A stretch of DNA of 64,000 nt, from positions 175,002,348-175,066,347 of the forward strand of contig CM024753.1 of assembly GCA_014218235.1 (NCBI GenBank). The letters run 5' to 3'. A program made the position numbers and the translations under genes. The stretch is from Colocasia esculenta. Lineage: Eukaryota; Streptophyta; Magnoliopsida; Alismatales; Araceae. Every line of letters starts with the position of its first letter. The first letter of the stretch is position 1. Under the pieces are notes generated by a model, which worked only from the letters and a program-made list of their open reading frames with translations, had not been told where the DNA came from and did no database searches. Shown here piece by piece: positions 1 through 9,735 of this stretch.

Positions 1-6
1 CCTCCA

Positions 7-885
7 GTGGTGGAGTCTCCTTATTTCCTCGGCGTGATACCAGCAGTGCAACCCACTGTTGCTAAGACCCAAGAAGCAAGCAAAGCAAAAGAAGAGCCTC
101 AAGCTCATGAGGCTGACTTAATACAGATGTTCACAACCTATGCTATCAACTTCACTGACGCTCCAACTGCTGGAAAGAACAAAAGCCGCAAGCCTAAGAG
201 AAAGCCCACGGCACGTGGCATTTCAAGTTCTGGAAAGACTGTCCGAGTTGACAATCTCCGGATCCGCCTTGACGGGAGTGAGACCCTAATGATACTGGAG
301 CGGCATGTAGCTATTGTACCGGTAAAGAACAGTTTCGGCATACTGCCTAAAGTGCGGCAGGACAAGCCAAGTTTCAAGGTGAAAAATATGAAGAAGCAAT
401 GGATGAAGGCTGAAACCAAGAATTACAAGCTTGACAACGTTAGCTTCAATAAATACAAAGTCAATGCTGAAAAGGATGAGATATATAGCCCTCCTCGTGT
501 TAAACAGGTGTGGGTCACAAGAAGAAGAAGCTCAGAACTCTGAAGGACAAGGGCCCTAGAATCTCTTGTAGGGCGAAAAAATGCAAGAGCGGTCATGAAG
601 CAAGACCCATCAAAGTGGAAAACTTTTAGAAGAAGAAGAGTCCCAGAGAGACAGAGGGAGTCTTCCCAAGAGTCTCAGACCAAAGAATGCACCCCTTCTT
701 ATCGGTTGATCTGCAAAGAAGATCTAAAAGGAAAGGGGTATATCAAGAAAAATGACAAGCAAGCCCGGAGACAGGGCAAAATTTCAAGTCAGAAAAATAC
801 AAGAGGGATGATGATATCCCTAGAAGATCAGTTTTCCAACGCCTGGGTGCCACTGCACGCCCTAGGCAGAAGAAGAGAAGAATAG
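7..885 (+). pseudogene. Unidentified basic ORF upstream of gag in T1
   Basis: One reading frame stays open from the ATG at 7 to a stop at 543 and again to 885, with only that one internal stop. The product is rich in Lys and Arg, with runs such as KPKRKPT and TRRRSSEL, and has no motif I recognise. A frame change near 790 leads into a segment with the phrase SVFQRLG, a phrase I associate with gypsy polyproteins from memory, and on into gag. It may be the N-terminal part of gag-pol or the extra ORF1 that some Ogre-type Tat elements carry upstream of gag. The window edge hides its beginning, so true length and start are unknown. Confidence 0.45.
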
Positions 886-1861
886 TAGAGATCACTGAAG
901 AAGGCATGCAGATATACACATGCTATGACTCTAACATCAATCTGCCTGCAATAGCTGACCAGGCAGAAACCTCAAATAAGGAGCAGCATCCCACGATATC
1001 TAGTCACAGAAGGGAGCAAGCTCGAGCCTGGCTTGATCGGGTAAATGTGGAGGTGGACTTACCACCTCAGAACGAAGGAGGCATGGGGGCTGCCGACATT
1101 GCCACCACATCAAATCACCCTCTGGATCAGGGTCGATCTGTTGAAAACCATAATATCAGGGTACCCTCATCACCAAATCTAGAAATGATAATGCAAGAAA
1201 ATCAGAAGCTAAAGGCTATGTTGGAAAGCCTTATGCAACAATTGGGAATGGCGGCGCCACTGCCACTACAACCATCACCACCATTATAGCCTGCACAGCC
1301 ACCACAACAGCTGTTGCAGTCTCAGCAACCTCAACAAGCAAGCTAGCCAGCATTGCCTACAGTGGTACCCTAGGTTGGAAATGTGTTACCAAGCACACCC
1401 CGTGCAGAATTTGCGGCTAGACAACCAATTGAAAATCCAAATTCAAGCCATGAGGAAACTCAAGAGGTGTATGTGACAGAACAAAGGCATGATGTACCAC
1501 AAGTAAATACTTCATTCGAAGAAATAATGGTCTCTCAGAGGGCCATGATTGAGCAAATAATTGAAGCAAAGATGGCTGAGCAAAGCGAGGGGTCCGCTAC
1601 CTATGACCTCTATAGGGTACCATATCCTGTACAACATCTCTTCAAAAAGCTCCCAGTAGAACACCCAAAGGTCCCTAAATTCTCAAAATTCAATGGGGAT
1701 GGGTAGGGCTGTTCAGAATTTGGTTCAAACCGAAAAACCGAACTGAACCGACTAGTTCGGTTCAGTTCGGTTTGGGCCCCTACAGAATTCAATTTGGTTT
1801 CAATTTCTAAAATCGAGTAAACAGAATATATAAATTTTATATGTATTTACAATGTAAAAAA

Positions 1862-1925
1862 AATGTAGCGCAGTTGGCTACACATGCGCCAAGAGGTTTT
1901 CTGGGCGGTGCAGGTTCGAAACTCA
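1862..1925 (+). other. tRNA-like (Pol III box A / box B) segment inside MITE
   Basis: A box A-like TAGCGCAGTTGG at 1866-1877 is followed 47 bases later by a box B-like GGTTCGAAAC at 1913-1922, the spacing found in tRNA genes and tRNA-derived SINEs. The sequence does not fold into a full acceptor stem by eye, so it is not a functional tRNA gene. It could be a remnant tRNA or SINE head captured by the MITE. Confidence 0.5.
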
Positions 1926-2004
1926 TGTTTGTCACAAGGTTTTTGGTAAAAATAGATGCCATCCGACCATTTTTTTTAAGAAGAAAACGTGGAAAAAATG
2001 TGGA

Positions 2005-2072
2005 AAGCCAAGATTCGAACCCGGCCCCACTGGAAGTAAGGTAGCGCCTTAGCCATTCCATCAAACGCATGT
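2005..2072 (-). other. Second tRNA-like segment inside MITE, opposite strand
   Basis: On the minus strand a Leu/Ser-like box A region (TGGAATGGCTAAGGCG, 2045-2062) precedes a perfect box B, GGGTTCGAATC, at 2012-2022. It converges on the plus-strand tRNA-like segment at 1862-1925. The two are not obvious copies of each other. Box B is the better preserved part. No complete cloverleaf is evident. Confidence 0.5.
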
Positions 2073-3165
2073 TTGCGATATAAAAATATTAAACTTTGGT
2101 TTAAACCAAACCGAACCGGTTCGGTTTGGTTTGGCCTTGGGATTCGGTTCAGTTCTATTTGGCCAAAAAATGAGCCAAACTGGACCGAAACGACCCGTGT
2201 TCACCTCTAGGGATGGGTCACCTCATGAACATATAGCTCATTACATGAGCATCATGGGAGAACTGGAAACTGAAGAGTCATACCTTTTGAGGTACTTTTC
2301 AACATCACTTACTCGGCCAGCCTTTCAATGGTATGCCCGACTGAAGCCCAACTCAATAGTTGGTTGGGAAGATATGTAAAATAAATTCTTTGAACGCTTC
2401 AGAGTGACAGAAAAAAGAGTCACTTTAGCAGAACTCATATCCTTAAAGCAAAATAAAAGTGAGTCTGCTCTGGACTTCATCAAAAGATGGCGTGACATGA
2501 GCATGAAATGTGAGCAACCACCAACACATGAAGATGTGGTGAAACTATGTCAAAGAAGTCTAAAGCCAGAAATCAAGGAAAAGCTCCTAGGGGCCAATAT
2601 CCAGACATTTGAACATCTCAACAACACAGTGGCAAAGATAGAAATCTTCTTTGCCGAAAATCCCACTGCTTCATATGGAAGGGATAAACCTCCTAAAGAT
2701 GAAAACACCAGGTCACGAGAAGTAAATACCGTGGACTTTTCGGCAGCCCTGGGAAAGGCTGGGGGCAAGAGAGATACCCCCGCCTCTTCAAATTCAAAGA
2801 AAGAAGAAAGGAGATCAGCCCCCACCCTAAGTGAGAGGCTCAACACTCCTTATTCATTTACCAGGGAGCACACAAGAGAGTTGTTGGACATATGTCTCCA
2901 AGTGAATCTCATGACACTCCTAGAGCCCAAGCGCCCAGAAGAAGCAGCAATGGTGGACAAGCCCAATTATTGTCCATATCATCGCGTGCTGGGTCACGCT
3001 CTAGAAAATTGCTATCTGTTCAAAAATCGAGTAGAAAAGATAATCCAAGCAGGAGTTGTAGATATGGGGGAACACATGGTAAACCCACCAAAGCCATACC
3101 AACAACCAAAACTCACGTTCTCTACCAACGTGATCCATGTTATGGCCCAGGCTAGGTCCCAATGA

Positions 3166-4372
3166 AGGCCAAGCACAAATGGTGCAGGCAGGATAGCTAG
3201 ATGAGCTATCCAAAGTCATTGCATATCACTCTCGAGGGAGGTAGTGGAAGGTGCTATTCAGACAACATTCCACCATGAGCAAGAAGAAACTAGCTGGACC
3301 CTGGTGAATACAAACAAGAGGCCAGCCCCTAAGAAACTCCAAAAGAAAGAACGACCTAGAAAGTCATACCTCGGTGGCGTCGTCCCACCAAAGGAAATAG
3401 CAAAAGAAACAATCCTCCAATAATTGGCAGTCTTGAGAAGGAAAATAAAAAAAATCAAAAGAAGAATGAGAAGAGGAAGAATCTACTGTTGAAATAAATA
3501 AGCCAATGCCCGCAGTAGCAATAAATGAGAAACCATCTCAGACACTAATTAAGGAGAGGGCAAAAGGTTTGGTACCCCTCGGAGCTAAACAACTTTCTCT
3601 AGGGAAAAAAAAAACTAGAGCAGGAAATGGGCAACAATGCCACAATCCTCCCTCCACCATAGCCATGCAAGGGTTTAGCAAAAATGATGCTCCCTTAACA
3701 AGACAAACAAAGGTAAAGAAATAGTGGGGGCATCTCCAAAAAGAAAAGGAAAAATCACCGTCAATAAAGAAACAACGACATTAAAGCTCAGCATACAGTT
3801 GGAGGATCCTGAGTGAAGGCCACTACAGCTGCATAGGCCCATTGTCAAGCTTGGAACTAATGCCATCAGCCATGTAATAAAAGCTGGCATACCGCTGCCA
3901 TTAAATCATATACAAACGACAATCCCATAGGAGGTCCACACACTAGAGCCTCTAAAATTCTTTGTGGCTTACCATGCTGAAGGACAGCTAATGGTGTTCT
4001 ATAAAGGAAGCTTGTACCCAAACAGCCTCCAGATGATTTTGGCTAAAAATGCCACTATTAAATTGAATGAAATGGTCGAAGATCTGAAAGACATGCTAAA
4101 GCATATAAAGGCAATATGCCGGAAGTAAAATATTCAAGTTCAAAGTCGAACGAGAGCCAAGCTATACCAAGCAATGTGGTACCCTACCAATGTCAGGGGG
4201 CAACCACCATTCCCCCACAACGATAGAAGAGGTCTCGGATGGGAGACACGGGAAGGTTCCGCAGTTCACTATGTTGTAAATATGGTCAACATAAAGCTTC
4301 CAATAATTGAAACAAGGATGGATGAGAATGACGCCTAGATGGACGAGGATCTCTCCACAAATGAAATAAGGG
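3166..4372 (+). pseudogene. T1 degenerate gag-pol linker; protease/RT core not recognisable
   Basis: Short coding-like pieces occur in shifting frames. One, near 3800-4110, has a phrase LKFFVAYHAEGQLMVFYKG, and another near 4160-4320 ends MVNIKLPIIETRMDEND. They sit where protease and reverse transcriptase should be. I see no Asp-Ser/Thr-Gly protease site and no YxDD reverse transcriptase site. The next recognisable domain at 4373 is RNase H, which normally follows RT. The simplest reading is an internal deletion of about 1 kb or more, plus heavy point decay. Confidence 0.5.
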
Positions 4373-5035
4373 TTGTTCAAAACCCCAAAGAAAATTCAAG
4401 AAAAGGCTTATCCTTCCGAGAGTAAGAATGGAAGGTATCAACCCTTACATAAACTGACAGAGAAAGGAGCCCCATTCATATGGGACGACGAATGTCAAGA
4501 GGCCTTGAACAAAATCAAAGAATATCTGCTCAATCCGCCCATATTGGGGATACCCGTTAAAGGGAAACCTTTAATTCTATATATTTCCGCCATGGATGCT
4601 TCGCTGGGGGCATTGCTTGCTCAGGAAAATGAAGAGGGCAAAGAACAACCCCTCTATTATCTTAGTCAGATGCTAGTCAGGCCAGAACACCGATACGCAC
4701 CAATGGAAAAATTATGCTTGGCATTGGTTTTTTTCGTTAAGAAACCGAGGCATTATTTGCTGGCACATGAGGTTCAACTCATCTCGTGATGTGACCTTCT
4801 TAAATTCCTACTCAAGTAACCAGTCCTATCAGGGAGGCTGGGAAAATGGGCACTACTTCTCATGGAGTTTGATATCTCCTATGTGCCGCAAAAAGCAATT
4901 AAAGGACAGGGTATGGTAGGGTTCTTAGCAGCCCATCCAGTGCCAGAAGACTCCCCTCTGAATACCAAATTGATTGACGAGGTGGTGCTCCCCGCTCAAG
5001 AAATTTATGAAGTACAAGAAACCCAACTTAAATAT
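4373..5035 (+). pseudogene. T1 RNase H domain (RT-associated)
   Basis: This would degrade the RNA strand of the RNA-DNA hybrid. The frame opens with the RT-RNase H connection (WDDECQEALNKIKEYL), followed by the catalytic aspartate phrase YISAMDASLGALLAQ and the glutamate phrase YAPMEKLCLALVFF. A TGA at 4787 and a TAA about 30 bases later interrupt it. The same frame then continues with LSGRLGKWALLLMEFDISYVPQKAIKGQ, written here as LSGRLGKWALLL then MEFDISYVPQKAIKGQ, a typical end of this domain. The RT that should lie upstream is absent. Confidence 0.8.
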
Positions 5036-5460
5036 TGGCAATTATATTTTGATGGGGCTGCACGGGCTTCTTTGAAGGCCGATGGCACATCAACAAATAC
5101 TGCAGGGGTAGGAATTGTCTTCGTGACCCCAAAAAAAGGATATTGCATTATTCATGTGTTCTCATGGAATCCCTTACAAATAATGAAGCAGAATATGAAG
5201 CCCTCATTGTTGGCTTGGAAATCGCCCTCGAAATGGGCATAAAATGTATTGAAGTATTCGGTCGTTAGACAAATGCTGGGCATTTTTAAAGTCCGGAAAG
5301 AAGAATTGAAAGCCTATTTTGAGGCAGCTACAAGACTCAGTGATAGGTTCTACCACTTCAAAATAGAACATGTCAGAAGAAGTCAAAACTCGCAGGCTGA
5401 TGCATTGGCCAAACTCGCATATGCCCTTCAACTTCCCCTGGAAGGTGAATTGAGAATTAC
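5036..5460 (+). pseudogene. T1 second, archaeal-type RNase H (aRNH)
   Basis: A second RNase H begins with YWQLYFDGAAR, where the first catalytic Asp is kept, and continues in a shifted frame with NNEAEYEALIVGL, where the catalytic Glu is kept. The next Asp, normally just after the GIKCIEVFG phrase, is lost in a small deletion followed by a stop. The end of the domain, HVRRSQNSQADALAKLA, is intact from 5249 on. This extra domain between RNase H and integrase is the hallmark of the Tat lineage. At least one frameshift (about 5165) and one stop make it non-functional. Confidence 0.8.
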
Positions 5461-5599
5461 CATAAAAAATAGAAGATTGCTTCCAAGCACCCTAAATCGC
5501 CATAATGGTTTGACAACCTTTGAGGCAAATGCACTGGAAGAAAATGAAAGTCAAGAAGAAGATGATTGGTGTGTTCCTATCATCAAAATAAAAAATGGT

Positions 5600-6860
5600 T
5601 GGCTACCAGACAAAAGGGGGAAGCGAGTGCAATTATTGCGAAGAGCTGTTTCCTACAAGTTGATAAATGACACATTATACAAGTTCACACTTGAAAAGGG
5701 CAAGTCAGTACTGTTGAGATGTCTGTCCCCAAAAGAGGCCAAGATGGTCATGCAGGAGGTACATGCAAGACTGTGTGGAGCCCATCAATCTGGTTCGAAA
5801 ATGAAAATCAAGATAAAAATCAAAGGCTTCTATTGGCCAACAATGTTTGCAAATTGTGAGCGGTTTGCTCGAACCTGCCCCCAATGCTAGGCCTATGGGC
5901 CCGTGCCAAGAAAACCTCCAAGCAAACTCCATCCAACAACGCCGACATGGCCATTTTCTGAATGGGGAATGGACATAGTGGGTCCCCTCCCAACATCATC
6001 CAAGGGATACAAATAAATACTTGCTACCACAGATTATTTCTCAAGATGGGCTGAGGCCATACCTTTGAAAGAAACTACTGGAAAAGCGGTGGCTCACTTT
6101 GTCTGACATCACATTATATATCGATTCGGTGTTCCGAGTCGAATCATATCTGATAATAGTACTCTATTAAAAAATCAGATAATATACAAGTTGATAGAAA
6201 AATTCCATATTAAGTGGAGGACATCAACGGTTTATTACCATCAAGCCAATGGGTTAGCCAAAACCTTCAACAAAACTTTATGCAAACTCATGGTCAAATT
6301 GGTAAATGGCCGAAAGCGCGATTGGGACGAACATATGCATGAAGCTCTGTGGGTCTATCGCACCATTTACAAAACTCCTACAGAATGCTGTTCCTTTTCC
6401 CTGGTCTATGGGACCGAAACAGTCATTCCTGTTGAAATAGAACTCTTATCTTATAGGTTAGCTCTCCGCTATGGGCTCCCTACTCAAGAAAGAAGTGAAA
6501 TTGAAAGACGACTTGAAGAGTTGTCAAATTTGGAAGAAAAGCGCCTAGTCGCGTATCAACACCTCCAGAATTATCTAGCACGGATGTCCCGCACTTTTGA
6601 TAAGCTAGTGAAAGAAAGGGCATTTAAAAAAAAAGGGATCTTATCATGGTCAAGAAAAAGAACGTTATGGCCTCCTGACCCAAAAATAAATTCATAGCCA
6701 ATTGGCTTGTCCCATTTATGGTCGACAAAGTCTTCGAAGGTGGTGCCTACACAGTACTCGACCAGAAGAAAATGTTGTGTTCTTGCCATTAAACGGTAGG
6801 CACATGAAGCTATACCATCTTCAGGATTGTCAACACATCCAAGCAATATAACACGTGGAG
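5600..6860 (+). pseudogene. T1 integrase
   Basis: Integrase would insert the cDNA into the genome. The N-terminal zinc region has HARLCGAHQSG and a C-x2-C end at 5880-5887 (CPQC), followed at once by a TAG. The core keeps its first catalytic Asp (WGMDIVGP, about 5970) and second Asp (ISDNSTLL, about 6150). The third residue is changed: NGLAKTFNK has Lys (codon 6260-6262) where Glu is expected. Two further stops occur near 6014 and 6104. After a frameshift near 6640 the C-terminal domain is still legible to about 6860 (ANWLVPFMVDKVFEGGAY). Confidence 0.8.
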
Positions 6861-6933
6861 CCGGATCCAGCATACTCCGGATACATAGAAGTGATCTCAT
6901 TGCGAGATTTTCTTAAAAAAAAAAAAAACAGAG

Positions 6934-7134
6934 GGGCTTAAAAATGAGGTGCCCTGGCAGACTTGGTTTGTCACTTCATAATGGTAGACTAAGGGCAAAA
7001 AAGCCTAAAGCCTGGCTGAGGTGAAAACTTGTAAGTGCACCTTAGACAAAAATGGGAGACCTCATTGCATGAAAACTCGAAAGGACGTGCAGACAAAAGT
7101 AAGAAGGGACTAATTGTGGTGAAAACCCAAAAAT
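6934..7134 (+). repeat. T1 3' UTR direct repeat, copy 1
   Basis: About 200 bases starting GGGGCTTAAAAATGAGGTGC recur in diverged form at 8457-8663. The block includes GGTGAAAACTTG and GGTGAAAACCC motifs that are spaced like those in other plant Tat 3' regions. The two copies bracket the first two tandem arrays, which suggests a segmental duplication during growth of the 3' UTR. Confidence 0.65.
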
Positions 7135-7429
7135 GGCATCACAATTGGTATCTCAAAAAAATAAGGTACTCTCTCGACCTTTATTAGAGTGAGATTGAGT
7201 CATCCCGCATTCTTTATAAAAGGAAGACACAAGAGTTGTCAATGACGAAACAACCCCCAAGTTCATTTGAACAAATAATCAAATTCAGGGGCTACGACCG
7301 AGACAACAATGATCGTGTCTTTCCGCCTTATAAGAAGTGTGGGAAACTCAAACTCTGCTCGAAGAAAGAGAGAGAAGGAGAACCCAAACAAAAGAGAAAG
7401 CTCTCATTCCCCCCAAAAAAGTCAAACCC

Positions 7430-7725
7430 ATGTCTTTTGGCTAATAAGCCGTTAAGGCCAGTCAAAAGTCAAATTCTAGGCCTCTTTAGCTAACAAGCCG
7501 TCAAGGCCAGTCAAAAAGTCAAATCCAGATATCTTGGCTAACAAGCCGTCAAGGCCAGTCAAAGATCGAAACCCATGTCTTTTGGCTAAACAGCCATCAA
7601 GGCCAGTCAAAAGTCAAATTCCAGGCTTCTTTGGCCAACAAGCCGTTAAGGCCAGTCAAAGGTTGAAACACATATCTTTTGACTAACAAGCCATCAAGAC
7701 TAGTCAAAAGTCAAATCACGAGCCC
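7430..7725 (+). repeat. Tandem array 1 in T1 3' UTR, unit about 49 bp
   Basis: Six units carry the core GGCTAACAAGCCGTCAAGGC followed by CAGTCAAAAGTCAAA, spaced 47-50 bases. Each core holds a small stem, GGCT-loop-AGCC, kept even where the loop varies (AACA, AATA, AAAC). Short open frames across it are a by-product and I do not call a gene. Confidence 0.8.
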
Positions 7726-7739
7726 TAGTGGAGCCTCAA

Positions 7740-8432
7740 TCCTCTAAACATGTTTATGGCTCTCAGGGAAGCCTTTAATTCCCTACCATACATAAATCCA
7801 AATTCTAAAACCATGGCCCTCAGGGAAGCCTATAATTCCCCACCAAAAATAAATCCAAGCTCTAAAACTAGGGCTCTCAGGGACGCCTCTAATTCTCTAC
7901 AGACCATAAAGCTGAGCTTTTGTCCAGTACACCATCAAGGTCGGTCAACTCAGCCAAGAACCAAATTCAAATCCCAATGGCTCCCAGGGAAGCCCTTAAT
8001 TCCCTGCCGACCATAAATCTAAGCTGTTAGCCAACACACCATCAAGGTTAACCAACTCAACCAAGAAACAAATTCAAATTCCAATGACTCTCAGGGAAGC
8101 CTTTAATTCCCTACCGCACATAAACCTAAACCCTTGGCCAACACACCATCAAGGTCGGCCAAGTTAGCCAAAATCCAAATCCAAATTCTCATGGCTCTCA
8201 GGGAAGCCTTTAATTCCCTACCATACATAAATTCAGATTCTAATGGCTCTTAGGGAAGCCTTTAATTCCCTACCGACTATAAACCCAAGCTTCTAGCCAA
8301 TACACCATCAAGGTCGGCCAACCCAGTTAAAATCCAAATTCAAATTCTACGGTTCTCAGGGAAGCTTTTAATTCCTTACCACATCCAAAACCTCATGGCT
8401 CTCAGGGAAGCCTTTAATTCCCTACCAAAAAA
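7740..8432 (+). repeat. Dispersed hairpin repeats, array 2 in T1 3' UTR
   Basis: Nine copies of a hairpin core AGGGAAGCCTTTAATTCCCT (stem AGGGAA/TTCCCT) occur at 45-110 base intervals, separated by CATAAA-rich spacers that include ACACCATCAAGGTCGGCCAA. Copies vary by point changes (for example GGGACGCCTCTAATTCTCT near 7876). Tat elements are known to hold hypervariable tandem repeats in the 3' UTR. Confidence 0.8.
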
Positions 8433-8456
8433 AGAGGAGAAGAAATAAAATAAATA

Positions 8457-8663
8457 GGGGCTTAAAAAAGAGGTGCCCTGACGAACTTGGTCTATCACTT
8501 CATCATAATGGATCAAGGGTAAAAAGGTCTAAAATCCGGTTGAGGTGAAAACTCGAAAAGGCGCCTCAGACAAAAATGGGTAAACCCCTCAACGCGAAAG
8601 CCTGTAAAGGCGCGTTGGAAAAAGCTAGAGGGGACCAATCATGGCGAAAACCCGACAAGGGCG
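8457..8663 (+). repeat. T1 3' UTR direct repeat, copy 2
   Basis: Diverged copy of 6934-7134. It begins GGGGCTTAAAAAAGAGGTGC and contains the same GAGGTGAAAACTCG and GGCGAAAACCCG motifs. It separates array 2 from array 3. Confidence 0.65.
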
Positions 8664-8727
8664 CTGAGGTTGGTAATGTGAACAAAAAAAAAAAAAAAAC
8701 AACAACAACAATAGAGAAAAATAAGCA

Positions 8728-9600
8728 AAGAATCATGAGCCCAAGGGAGCCTCAATACTCTCAACCAAAATACATGCCCGAGGGAGCCTCAATCCTGTCA
8801 CCCAAGTACATGCCTGAGGGAGCCTCAATCCTCTCACCCAAATACGAGCCCGAGGGAGCCTCAATCCTCTTAACCAAAGTACGAGCCCGAGGGAGCCTCA
8901 ATCCTCTCAACCAAAATACGTGCTCGAGGGAGCCTCAATCGTCTCAACCAAAATACATGCCCGAGGAAGCCTCAATCCTCTCAACAAAAATCACGTGCCC
9001 GAGGGAGCCTCAATCCTCTCACCCAAGTACGTGCCCGAGGGAGCCTCAATCCTCTTACCCAAATACGAGCTCGAGGGAGCCTCAATCCTCTCAACCAAAG
9101 TATGAGCCCGAGGGAGCCTTAATCCTCTCAACCAAAATACGTGACCGAGGGAGCATTAATCCTCTCAACCAAAATACGTGCCCAAGAGAGCCTCAATCCT
9201 CTCACCCAAGTATGAGCCCGAGGGAGCCTCAATCCTCTCAACAAAAATTACATGCTCGAGGGAGCCTCAATCCTCTCACCCAAGTACGTGCCCGAGGGAG
9301 CCTCAATCCTCTCACCCAAATACGAGTCCGAGGGAGCCTCAATCCTCTCAACCAAAATACGTGCCCAAGCGAGCCTCAATCCTCTCAACCAAAATAAGTG
9401 CCCGAGGGAGCCTCAATCCTCTCACCCAAGTACGAGCTTGAGGAAGCCTCAATCCTCTCATCCAAATACGTGCCCGAGAGAGCCTCAATCCTCTCAACCA
9501 AAATACGTGTCCGAAGGAGCCTCAATCCTCTCAACCCAAATACATGCTGGAGAAAGCCTCAATCCTCTCACCTAGATCACATACCCAAGAGAGCCTCAAT
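8728..9600 (+). repeat. Tandem array 3 in T1 3' UTR, unit 36/37 bp
   Basis: About two dozen head-to-tail units share the core GAGGGAGCCTCAATCCTCT with a variable tail of the type CACCCAAGTACGTGCCC. Units are 36 or 37 bases, so the array drifts between reading frames. Because the unit lacks stops, all three forward frames stay open for long stretches, which mimics a repeat protein. Neighbouring units differ by scattered substitutions, as expected of a satellite-like array that expands by unequal exchange. Confidence 0.9.
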
Positions 9601-9735
9601 CTTCTCATCAAGATTATGGCCCTAGAGAAGCCTTAATTCTCTAACACAAGTATGTTATGGCCCTAGAGGAGCCCTAATCCTCTAAGTGAAATAGCTCACG
9701 GCTTGTGGGGAAGCCTTAAAACCCCTGTTATCAAT
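9601..9735 (+). repeat. Three divergent hairpin units closing array 3
   Basis: Three relatives of the arrays-2/3 hairpin follow array 3. Each has its own stem: AGAGAA (9624-9629) with TTCTCT (9637-9642), TAGAGGA (9664-9670) with TCCTCTA (9678-9684), and GGGG (9707-9710) with CCCC (9722-9725). Stem sequence changes while pairing is kept, and the loop GCCTTAA/GCCCTAA stays constant. Confidence 0.7.

Larger units (their letters stand above)
1704..2209. mobile_element. hAT-type MITE inserted in gag
   Basis: The insert is flanked by a perfect 8-bp duplication GGGATGGG at 1696-1703 and 2210-2217, the size made by hAT transposases. Its ends are imperfect inverted repeats: TAGGGCTGTTCA at the left against TAGAGGTGAACA read inward from the right (8 of 12 match). 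It has no coding capacity. Subterminal regions are packed with ACCGAAC words. Near the right end is a perfect 30-bp palindrome (2103-2132, arm AAACCAAACCGAACC). Near the left end is a longer imperfect one (about 1734-1773). Two tRNA-like segments lie between them. It is non-autonomous and would need a hAT transposase supplied elsewhere. Confidence 0.85.
798..3165 (+). pseudogene. gag: T1 gag, split by a MITE
   Basis: Gag would form the particle that packages element RNA. The frame runs from about 798 to 1703 with stops at 1287, about 1341 and 1368, then resumes at 2218 and runs to 3165 with a TAA at 2377. The core retrotransposon gag domain covers roughly 2218-2670, with the phrases AFQWYARL, LKQNKSESALDFIKRW and LKPEIKEKLL. 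A knuckle of form CX2HX4HX4C lies near 2965-3020 (YCPYHRVLGHALENC). A proline/glutamine-rich stretch at 1250-1350 precedes the core. The 506 bp insert at 1704-2209 separates the two halves exactly at a glycine-serine boundary, and the flanking frames match. Gag identity is strong; exact start is uncertain. Confidence 0.8.

Noticed and set aside
1862..2072. Functional tRNA genes
   Set aside because: Only box A and box B are recognisable; acceptor and anticodon stems cannot be completed by eye.
8576..9625. Long overlapping open frames that look like repeat proteins
   Set aside because: They are produced by the stop-free 36/37-bp tandem array; units shift frame and no start context or domain supports translation.
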